64,000 bases of DNA from Defluviimonas sp. SAOS-178_SWC (GTDB taxonomy: Bacteria > Pseudomonadota > Alphaproteobacteria > Rhodobacterales > Rhodobacteraceae). How positions within the stretch are numbered: the first letter of the stretch is position 1; each line of letters begins with the position of its first letter. Shown piece after piece: positions 1 to 7,061 of the stretch. Both the position numbers and the translations under genes were made by a program. The DNA lies in the NCBI RefSeq assembly GCF_039830135.1, contig NZ_CP156081.1, positions 3,086,001-3,150,000 on the forward strand. The letters are read 5' to 3'. Below the pieces are notes generated by a model. It was not told the origin of the DNA. It saw only the letters and a program-made list of their open reading frames with translations, and made no database searches.

Positions 1-376
1 GCTTCACAAGGCTCCATGACCGCAGGATGTATTCCTGGATCGAGGCGCGGATCCACCACATGGCGTAGGTTGCGAGACGGAAGCCCTTTTCGGGATCGAA
101 GCGCTTCACGGCCTGCATCAGGCCGACATTCGCTTCCGAGATTACCTCGGCCTGTGGCAAGCCGTAGCCGCGATAACCCATCGCGATCTTCGCGGCGAGA
201 CGCAGGTGTGAGGTGACGAGTCTGTGCGCGGCCGAACTGTCCTGATGGTCGACCCAGCTCTTCGCCAGCATGTATTCCTCTTCCGGCTCCAGAAGCGGGA
301 ACTTGCGGATTTCCTGAAGATACCGGTTCAGCCCCTGTTCGGGACTTGGCGCGGGAAGATTCGTGTAGCTCGCCAT
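1..376 (-). CDS. rpoH: RNA polymerase heat-shock sigma factor RpoH (N-terminal part; gene runs off the window)
   Basis: The start codon is at 376 on the minus strand and 125 codons are visible before the window edge. The protein opens MASYTNLPAPSPEQGLNRYL, the usual alphaproteobacterial RpoH start. It continues through sigma region 1.2 (YLQEIRKFPLLEPEEEY) and region 2 (SHLRLAAKIAMGYRGYGLP, EANVGLMQAVKRFDPEKGFR, and LATYAMWWIRASIQEYI around residues 105-120). This is the core-binding and -10-recognition region of a sigma-32 factor; region 4 lies outside the window. RpoH directs RNA polymerase to heat-shock and stress promoters. It sits downstream of rluD and the phospholipase-D-type gene, all on the minus strand, but has its own well-placed promoter at 409-437. 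Confidence 0.95.
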   Translation of the reverse strand, partial: MASYTNLPAPSPEQGLNRYLQEIRKFPLLEPEEEYMLAKSWVDHQDSSAAHRLVTSHLRLAAKIAMGYRGYGLPQAEVISEANVGLMQAVKRFDPEKGFRLATYAMWWIRASIQEYILRSWSLVK

Positions 377-408
377 TTCTGACCCCCTGTTCCGGTCGAG
401 GACCTGAA

Positions 409-437
409 AATCTATGGCCCCGGACCGTCTTGCGCAA
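409..437 (-). promoter_or_regulatory. Predicted sigma-70-type promoter of rpoH
   Basis: Read on the minus strand, a TTGCGC hexamer (432-437) is followed after exactly 17 bases by TAGATT (409-414), about 33 bases before the rpoH start codon. The -35 box lies inside a perfect ten-base palindrome, CTTGCGCAAG (429-438). The pair is nearly identical in both hexamers and spacing to the promoter found in front of the 6S-like RNA at 13270-13298. Confidence 0.6.
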
Positions 438-546
438 GGCGTGACCTTACAATCCACCTTTTAACGCCAAATGCTTTCCGATCCGTCGTTGTTCCAGAAA
501 TGTTTCAGCCTTTCACCACCTTGTCAGGCGACGCGAGCGTGGCTGA

Positions 547-1971
547 TCAAAGCAACGGCCCCATCGTCGCGAAGAGGTTGTCGACCATCCTAGTGATCCA
601 GTGCCGCGTTTCGACCTCCTCGCAGGCAAGCTCCCGCGCGTCGGAAAGATAGGCCAATTGCCGCGTTCGGATGAGGCCCGTGACATCCTCGGAGGCGAGA
701 ATGAGGTTGTTTTCGAAGTTCAGCTCGAAGCTGCGACGGTCCATGTTGGCAGAACCGATGCAGGCGGCGCGGCCATCCACCGTCAGCGTTTTGGCGTGCA
801 GAAGCCCCTTGCGATACTCGGCGATCCGCACCCCGGCCCGCAGGAGGTCCGGATAGTAGCTCCGGCTCGCCCGCGCGACGAAAAAGCTGTCGTTGCGCTC
901 GGGCAGGATCAGGGTGACGTTCACGCCGCGCAGCGCCGCGCCGTGGATGGCGCGCTGCAACGTGTCGTCGGGAACGAAATAGGGCGTCGTGATGATGACC
1001 TCGTCCTCGGCCGAGGCCAGCAGCAAGGCGAAAAGGTCCGAGACCGCGCGATTGTCGACGGTCGGGCCGCTGCCGACGACAATCGCGGGGAATCCGGCCG
1101 GATCGGCGGGAACGGGATCGTCGAGCATCGCCGAGATGTCTTCCTGCCCGTGGGTCATCCAGTCGATGGCGAAGATATGCTGCAACTGGCCCACGACCGG
1201 CCCTTCGATCCGCAGGAACGTATCGATCCAGGGGGCGTATTTCGCCTTCACCCGGAACTCCGGATCGGCGCAGTTCTGGCTGCCGCAATAGCCGGTCCTG
1301 CCGTCGATGACCGCGATCTTGCGGTGGTTGCGCAGGTCGATCCGCGCGAAGAAGATGTGGAAAAGAAGCCAGCGCATCTTGAAGGTGATCGCGGTTTTCA
1401 CCCCCGTTTCGCCAAGGCGGCGCCAGCGCGCGGACCGCGCCATCCGCCTGGAGCCGAGCCCGTCGATCAGAAGCCGGCAGGTCACACCACGCGCGGCGGC
1501 ACGCTCGACCGCGTCGAGCACACGTAGCCCGTTTCCGTCTTCGAGCCAGATGTAGAAAAGCAGGTGCACGTGATCGCGCGCGGCGTCGATATCGGCGATC
1601 AGCGCCGCGATCTCGGCATTCTCGTCCGGTGGCAGACTTGCGGTGTTCCCCGCGAGCGGGCGGAACCCGTTCACCGCCACGGCGCGGCGGAAGACCTGTC
1701 GGAACTGCGCGGGAATCTCGGCCTCGGACGTTTTGCCCCCCCGCAGATGCCCGAGACGCCTGGTTGCATTCGCCATCCGCTGCGCCGTCCTGCCGCCGAT
1801 CTTCGTCTCGCCGAAAAGGAAGTAGAAGACGATCCCGACAAACGGCAGCGCCGCGATGAGCAGGAGCCAGGCCGCGCGCGAGGCGGGTTGGCGGTCCCGA
1901 CGGCTCAGCGCGCGCGCGGCGGTGATGACCTGCAAGGTAATGTGAGCGAGGACACCGAAGGACAGCGTCAT
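547..1971 (-). CDS. cls: Phospholipase-D-family cardiolipin synthase
   Basis: The 474-residue protein has two N-terminal membrane segments (about residues 4-22 and 33-53) followed by two phospholipase D domains. Each carries an HKD motif: HRKIAVIDG beginning at His216 and HAKTLTVDG beginning at His392, with the usual downstream GSQN/GSANMDRRSF signatures. Length, topology and the paired HKD motifs match bacterial cardiolipin synthases, which condense two phosphatidylglycerols, or PG and PE, at the inner membrane. It starts 31 bases downstream of the rluD stop on the same strand, so the two are probably co-transcribed. Other PLD-type transphosphatidylases share this architecture, so substrate specificity is inferred. 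Confidence 0.88.
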   Translation of the reverse strand: MTLSFGVLAHITLQVITAARALSRRDRQPASRAAWLLLIAALPFVGIVFYFLFGETKIGGRTAQRMANATRRLGHLRGGKTSEAEIPAQFRQVFRRAVAVNGFRPLAGNTASLPPDENAEIAALIADIDAARDHVHLLFYIWLEDGNGLRVLDAVERAAARGVTCRLLIDGLGSRRMARSARWRRLGETGVKTAITFKMRWLLFHIFFARIDLRNHRKIAVIDGRTGYCGSQNCADPEFRVKAKYAPWIDTFLRIEGPVVGQLQHIFAIDWMTHGQEDISAMLDDPVPADPAGFPAIVVGSGPTVDNRAVSDLFALLLASAEDEVIITTPYFVPDDTLQRAIHGAALRGVNVTLILPERNDSFFVARASRSYYPDLLRAGVRIAEYRKGLLHAKTLTVDGRAACIGSANMDRRSFELNFENNLILASEDVTGLIRTRQLAYLSDARELACEEVETRHWITRMVDNLFATMGPLL

Positions 1972-2002
1972 GCCCGGCCCTTCCCATTCCGCCCAAGGCG
2001 GA

Positions 2003-3037
2003 TCACCCGCGCAGGCACGCCAGAAGCTCCGAAAAATCCTCCGGCAGGTCGGAGGTGAACTGCAACTCCTCGCCCGTCACGGGATGGATGAAGCCGAGCG
2101 TCGCGGCATGGAGCGCCTGACGGGGAAAGTCGGACACCGCCTTGGCGGCGGCCTCGCCCAGCGCCTTGACGGCTGGCTTGCGCCGTCCGCCATAGGTCGG
2201 GTCGCCGACAAGGCCGTGGCCGATATGCGCCATGTGAACGCGGATCTGATGGGTGCGCCCGGTCTCCAGCCAGCATTCGACGAGCGCGACGGCGGGCGGC
2301 TCTCCGAACCGTTCGACGACACGCACCCGCGTGACTGCATGGCGGCCACCATGGAAAAGGACCGCCTGCCGCTGGCGGTCGGTCTTGTGCCGGGCAAGCT
2401 GCGTGGTGATCTTCAGCACACCGCCCGGTTCGAAGTTCGTGCCCTTCGTGCCGTGGAGCCGCGGGTCGTTCTGCTCCGGAACGCCGTGGACGAGCGCGAG
2501 GTAGCGGCGGTTGACGGCGTGCTTCTCGAACTGCCGGGCAAGCCCGTGATGGGCGCGGTCGGTTTTCGCCACGACCAGAAGGCCGGACGTGTCCTTGTCG
2601 ATCCGGTGCACGATTCCCGGCCGCCGTTCGCCCCCCACCCCGGACAACGTCTCGCCGCAATGATGCAGAAGCGCGTTGACCAGCGTCCCGTCCCTGGACC
2701 CCGGCGCTGGGTGCACGACCATGCCGGCGGGCTTGTCGATGACGATCAGGTCCTCATCCTCCCAGACCACCGTCAGGGGAATCGCTTCTGCCTTCGTCTC
2801 CACCACTTCGGCGGGGCCGACGGTGATCTCGTAGACCTCGCCCTCGGCCACCCTGGCCTTGGCGTCGGTGACGGGCGCGCCGTCGCGGCGGATCGCGCCA
2901 TCGCCCAGAAGCTTCGCGATGCGGGAACGGGACAGGGCCGCTTTCTCTGGCACAAAGCGGGCCAGCGCCTTATCAAGACGGTCGGGCGGGTTTTCCCCGA
3001 TCACGACGCGAAGGGCTGGGCCGGTGGCATCCGACAT
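2003..3037 (-). CDS. rluD: Large-subunit rRNA pseudouridine synthase RluD
   Basis: The chosen start is the ATG at 3037 (MSDATGPALRVVIGENPPDR), giving 344 residues. The frame stays open upstream to 3286, but that extension has no family similarity and lies opposite a divergent gene. An S4 RNA-binding domain (about residues 15-80) precedes the RluA-family catalytic domain with HRIDKDTSGL, whose Asp147 is the expected catalytic aspartate. RluD modifies uridines in helix 69 of 23S rRNA. The ATG shares its CATG with the start codon of the divergent gene at 3036. A GGAG nine bases upstream can serve as ribosome-binding site. The gene probably leads the cls transcript. Confidence 0.93.
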   Translation of the reverse strand: MSDATGPALRVVIGENPPDRLDKALARFVPEKAALSRSRIAKLLGDGAIRRDGAPVTDAKARVAEGEVYEITVGPAEVVETKAEAIPLTVVWEDEDLIVIDKPAGMVVHPAPGSRDGTLVNALLHHCGETLSGVGGERRPGIVHRIDKDTSGLLVVAKTDRAHHGLARQFEKHAVNRRYLALVHGVPEQNDPRLHGTKGTNFEPGGVLKITTQLARHKTDRQRQAVLFHGGRHAVTRVRVVERFGEPPAVALVECWLETGRTHQIRVHMAHIGHGLVGDPTYGGRRKPAVKALGEAAAKAVSDFPRQALHAATLGFIHPVTGEELQFTSDLPEDFSELLACLRG

Positions 3038-3356
3038 GAACGACGCTCCACTGGGCGAAAGCGCGGACCGGCCGCCGGAACTGCGCTTTCTGAAGGTATT
3101 GGTCTCGGTTCTGGCCGGGACGATGATCCTCGGCCTGATAACGATCATCGCGCTGATTGTCATCCGCTTCCCCACCGCAATGTCCTCGCGCCCGGCCCTG
3201 CCCGAGACCGTCAGCCTGCCCGAGGGCGTCCGGGCCGAGGCCGTCACCTTCGGCCGCGGATGGATTGCGGTCGTCACGGACACCAATGAAATCCTGATCC
3301 TCGACCCGAAGTCCGGGGCACTCCATCAGCGCGTGGCGATCGAGCCGGGCAACTGA
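3036..3356 (+). CDS. Small single-pass membrane protein (DUF6476-like)
   Basis: This 106-residue protein starts at the ATG at 3036 and has one strongly hydrophobic segment (about residues 20-45, rich in Leu, Ile and Val) after an acidic N-terminus. A soluble tail follows that reads like a single beta-propeller repeat (GRGWIAVVTDTNEILILD). From memory it resembles the Rhodobacteraceae family annotated DUF6476, usually found next to rluD. Its function is unknown. The start codon overlaps that of rluD on the other strand, so any promoter or ribosome-binding site for it must lie within rluD coding sequence. Confidence 0.75.
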   Translation: MNDAPLGESADRPPELRFLKVLVSVLAGTMILGLITIIALIVIRFPTAMSSRPALPETVSLPEGVRAEAVTFGRGWIAVVTDTNEILILDPKSGALHQRVAIEPGN

Positions 3357-3460
3357 TTGACGTCCCTATCGCGGCGCACCGGCTCTGGCCGGCCATTCGG
3401 CATGCTTGACAGGCCTCCGATTCTGACACAACTATACGACAGTTCAGCAGAGAGTGCGCC

Positions 3461-5542
3461 ATGGCCAGGCCCCCGCGTTATGACGTTCTGTTCGAGCCGG
3501 TCCGGATCGGGCCGAAGACCGCGAAGAACCGCTTCTTCCAGGTCCCCCATGCCTCCGGCATGACCAATGCCAACCCGCATGTCCGCGCCGCCTTCCGCGC
3601 CACCAAGGCCGAGGGCGGATGGGGCGTGGTCTCGACCGGGGCCTGCTCGGTCCATCCCTCCTCCGACGACAGCCCCTTCCCCTTCGCCACGCTCTGGGAC
3701 GAGGCCGACATCCGCGCCCATGCGGTGATGACGGAGGCAGTCCATGCCCACGGCGCGCTGGCGGCGGTGGAGCTCTGGCACGGCGGCGCGGCGGCGGTGA
3801 ACCGCACCTCGCGGCTTGCGCCGCTCTCGCCGTCGGGCGTGCCGTGGATGGCGACGCATGTCGGCTTCATGTCCGCCGCGCGGCCGAAGGTGATGGACGG
3901 GGACGATATCCGCGACCTGATCCGCTGGCACGCGGAGGCGGCGGTCCGGGCCGAACGTGCGGGGTTCGACATCGTCTATGTCTATGCCGGGATGGGCTAT
4001 CTGCCCTACCAGTTCCTTCTGGAGGACTACAACCACCGCACCGACGCCTATGGCGGATCGGTCCGCAACCGCGTGCGGCTGGTCGAGGAGCTGATCGACG
4101 CCGTGCGCGAGGCGACGCACGGGCGCTGCGCGGTCGCCTTGCGGCTGTCGTTGCAGGAACTCAGGGCGCGGCCTTCTCAGAACGCCCCCTCGGAGGCGCA
4201 CGAGGTGACAGCCCATCTCAGGGATGCGCCGGATCTCTTTGATATCAAGATGGACTATTCGACAGCGGATTGCGCGCCCTCGCGGTATGTCGCGGAAGGC
4301 AGCCATGAGCCGGTCGTCGATTTCGTGAAATCGCTGACCGACAAGCCGGTCGTCGGCGTCGGTCGTTTCACCTCGCCGGACACCATGGTTTCGATGGTGC
4401 GGCGCGGAGTGCTCGATCTCATCGGCGGCGCCCGACCGTCCATCGCCGACCCGTTCCTGCCGAGGAAGATCGAGGAAGGGCGCGAGGACGAGATCCGCGA
4501 ATGCATCGGCTGCAACATCTGCATCTCCTCCTGGCATGACGGGGTCTGGGTGCGCTGCACGCAGAACCCGACGGCGGGCGAGGAATGGCGGCGCGGCTGG
4601 CATCCGGAGCGGGTGCAAAAGGACGCGGGCGGCTCGGTACTGGTCGTGGGTGGCGGGCCTTCGGGGCTGGAGGCGGCGCTGACGCTCGGGCGGCGGGGCT
4701 ACCAGGTCTCGCTTGCCGACAAGGCGCGCGACTTCGGCGGGCGGCTCTTGTGGGAAACCCGGCTGCCGGGCCTCAGGGAGTGGTTCAGGGTCGCCGACTA
4801 TCGCCTTGGTCAACTTCGGAAAATGCCGAATGTCTCGCTTTTCGCCGAAAGCGACCTCACGCCGGCGGACGTGCGGGAGTTCGGCGCCGATCATGTCGTC
4901 ATCGCCACCGGCGCGCACTGGACCGCGAACCTCTGCGGCGCGAACGAGATCCCGGCCGCCCCCGTCGACGCGCCGCGCGTCTACACGCCCGACGACATCG
5001 CGCGCGGCGTGACGATCGAGGGGCCGGTCTCGGTCTTCGACTTCGACAATTACTACATGGGCTCGGCCATTGCCGAACATCTGGCGGCGCAAGGCCTCGC
5101 CACGACCTACATCACTACCGCCGGGGCCGCGCAGGCCTGGGGCTTCATGACCAACGAACAACCCTTGGTGCATCAGGCCTTCCTCAAGGCCGGGATCGGC
5201 TACCGGACGCTGGAAATCGTGACGGGCTTCGACGGTGAGACGCTCCGCCTCGCGCAGATCTTCACCGGCGAGCCGCGCGAGATCGCCGCGCGCTCGCTGG
5301 TGATCGTCGGCCAGCGGGCGGGAGGATCGGCGCTTTACGACGCGCTGCGGACGGATGGGACGGGCTTCCGCTCACTCAGCCTCACCGGCGACGCGAATGC
5401 TCCGGGCGCCATCGCCCATGCGGTCTGGCAGGGCCACCGGACGGCGCGCGAGATCGGGCTGGCGGCGGCCGATATCGCCGTTCTGCGCGATGCGCCCTTC
5501 GCGCCGCGCGACTTCGCCGAGCCACACGAGGCGGCGCAATGA
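3461..5542 (+). CDS. Trimethylamine-dehydrogenase-like FMN/4Fe-4S/FAD oxidoreductase
   Basis: The 693-residue protein follows trimethylamine dehydrogenase (TMADH) and related N-demethylases end to end. It has an old-yellow-enzyme TIM barrel (residues 7-330), a 4Fe-4S motif with Cys348, Cys351, Cys354 and Cys366, and a dinucleotide-binding domain beginning GGGPSGLEAA. Against TMADH, aligned from memory, the covalent-FMN Cys30 is Ala31 here, Tyr60 is Ala61, Trp264 is Ser and His172 is Met. Tyr169, Tyr174, Asp267 and Trp355 (Trp358 here) are kept. The enzyme is therefore likely an oxidative N-demethylase for a substrate other than TMA, such as a methylated imino acid or betaine derivative. A TTGACA at 3406-3411 may belong to its promoter. 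Its TGA overlaps the ATG of the next gene. Confidence 0.85.
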   Translation: MARPPRYDVLFEPVRIGPKTAKNRFFQVPHASGMTNANPHVRAAFRATKAEGGWGVVSTGACSVHPSSDDSPFPFATLWDEADIRAHAVMTEAVHAHGALAAVELWHGGAAAVNRTSRLAPLSPSGVPWMATHVGFMSAARPKVMDGDDIRDLIRWHAEAAVRAERAGFDIVYVYAGMGYLPYQFLLEDYNHRTDAYGGSVRNRVRLVEELIDAVREATHGRCAVALRLSLQELRARPSQNAPSEAHEVTAHLRDAPDLFDIKMDYSTADCAPSRYVAEGSHEPVVDFVKSLTDKPVVGVGRFTSPDTMVSMVRRGVLDLIGGARPSIADPFLPRKIEEGREDEIRECIGCNICISSWHDGVWVRCTQNPTAGEEWRRGWHPERVQKDAGGSVLVVGGGPSGLEAALTLGRRGYQVSLADKARDFGGRLLWETRLPGLREWFRVADYRLGQLRKMPNVSLFAESDLTPADVREFGADHVVIATGAHWTANLCGANEIPAAPVDAPRVYTPDDIARGVTIEGPVSVFDFDNYYMGSAIAEHLAAQGLATTYITTAGAAQAWGFMTNEQPLVHQAFLKAGIGYRTLEIVTGFDGETLRLAQIFTGEPREIAARSLVIVGQRAGGSALYDALRTDGTGFRSLSLTGDANAPGAIAHAVWQGHRTAREIGLAAADIAVLRDAPFAPRDFAEPHEAAQ

Positions 5543-7053
5543 GCGCCCGTCCCCGACGCGCTGCGCGCAGTTCGCGAGATATCGCCCAGGCGCCGTTCGG
5601 CCAGCGTCGGCGCCCATATAGCCCCGTCGAGGTGATCAGCGCCGATCAGGTCGCGGCGATCCACGGTGCGGCGCTGAAGGTGCTGTCGACGCTCGGCATG
5701 CGCGTCCTCGATCCCGGCGCGCGGGAGCGGTTCCGCGCGGCCGGCGCGGAGATCGCGGGGGAGACGGTGCGCCTCGACCCTGGCCTCGTCGCCGAACGGC
5801 TGAAGACGGTGCCGCGAAGCTTCACGCTCGCCGCCCGCAACCCCGCCCGCGATCTGACAATCGGCGGCGAGTATTGCGTCTACGCCTCGGTCGGCGGGCC
5901 TGCCTATGTCATGGACAACGACCGGGGACGGCGTGACGGCACATTCCAAGACATGTGCGATTACATGCGTTTGGTGCAGGTTCTGAATGTGGTGCATCAG
6001 GAGGGCGGCGGCCCGTTCGAGCCGATGGACCTGCCGGCGAACACCCGGCACCTTGACATCTACCGCGCCCAGATCGGGCTTCTCGACAAGAACTGGCAGA
6101 CCCAGACCTTGGGCCGCGCCCGCACCATGGACGGGATCGAGATGGCGGCGATCGCGCTCCGGACGACGCCCGAGGGCTTGACCGGCCGACCCGCCCTTCT
6201 CGGCGTCATCAACACCAACTCGCCCCTGCAACTCGATATCCCGATGGCCGAAGGGCTGATCGCGATGGCCGAACACGGGCAGGCACTGGCGATCACCCCC
6301 TTCACGCTCGCGGGCGCGATGGCGCCGGTCACTCTCGCCGGCGCGCTCGCCCAACAGCATGCCGAGGCGATGGCCGGGATCGTGCTGACCCAGATCGTCC
6401 GCCCCGGCGCGCCGGTGCTTTATGGCGGCTTCACCTCGAACGTCGACATGCGCTCCGGCGCCCCCGCCTTCGGCACGCCGGAATATGTGAAGGCGGCGCA
6501 GGCGTCGGGCCAGCTCGCCCGCCATATCGGCGTGCCGTTCCGGTCGTCGAACGTGACGGCGGCGAACGAGGTCGACGCGCAGGCGGCCTACGAGTCCCAG
6601 ATGGCGCTCTGGGGCGCGCTGATGGGCGGCGCGCATCTGCTCGAACATGCCGCCGGCTGGATGCATGGCGGGCTGACGGCGAGCTTTGAGAAGCTTATCC
6701 TCGACGCGGAAATGCTGCAGATGATGGACGCCTATTTCACACCGATCGCCACCGATGCGGACGCGCTGGCGCTCGACGCCATAACCGAGGCGGGACCGGG
6801 CGGGCACTTCTTCGGCACGACCCACACGATGGAGCGCTACGAGACCGCCTTCCACACGCCGCTTCTCTCCAACTGGGACAACTATCCGACCTGGCTGGAA
6901 AAAGGCCGCGTCGATGCGCGAACGCGGGCCAACGCCGTCTGGAAGCAGCTTCTGAGCGATTACGAGGAACCAAAGCTCGACCCCGCCGTGGCCGAGGCGC
7001 TCGATACGTATGTCGGGCGGCGCAAGGCCGAGGGCGGGGCGCCGATGAACTGA
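5539..7053 (+). CDS. MttB-family (trimethylamine methyltransferase-like) protein without pyrrolysine
   Basis: The 504-residue protein matches the MttB superfamily in length and sequence (for example VNVVHQEGGGPFEPMDLPAN-like and GGFTSNVDMRSGAP segments). There is no in-frame TAG, so it belongs to the non-pyrrolysine branch. Characterised members of that branch transfer a methyl group from glycine betaine, proline betaine, carnitine or gamma-butyrobetaine to a corrinoid protein. No corrinoid protein or reactivase is encoded in this window, so the methyl acceptor is unknown. The ATG overlaps the stop codon of the upstream flavoprotein gene (ATGA), implying translational coupling. The N-terminus is basic and low-complexity, not a signal peptide. 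Confidence 0.85.
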   Translation: MSARPRRAARSSRDIAQAPFGQRRRPYSPVEVISADQVAAIHGAALKVLSTLGMRVLDPGARERFRAAGAEIAGETVRLDPGLVAERLKTVPRSFTLAARNPARDLTIGGEYCVYASVGGPAYVMDNDRGRRDGTFQDMCDYMRLVQVLNVVHQEGGGPFEPMDLPANTRHLDIYRAQIGLLDKNWQTQTLGRARTMDGIEMAAIALRTTPEGLTGRPALLGVINTNSPLQLDIPMAEGLIAMAEHGQALAITPFTLAGAMAPVTLAGALAQQHAEAMAGIVLTQIVRPGAPVLYGGFTSNVDMRSGAPAFGTPEYVKAAQASGQLARHIGVPFRSSNVTAANEVDAQAAYESQMALWGALMGGAHLLEHAAGWMHGGLTASFEKLILDAEMLQMMDAYFTPIATDADALALDAITEAGPGGHFFGTTHTMERYETAFHTPLLSNWDNYPTWLEKGRVDARTRANAVWKQLLSDYEEPKLDPAVAEALDTYVGRRKAEGGAPMN

Positions 7054-7061
7054 GGGGAACC

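Noticed and set aside
5539..7053. Possibility that the MttB-like protein is a pyrrolysine enzyme
   Set aside because: There is no in-frame TAG, and the protein is full length without one.
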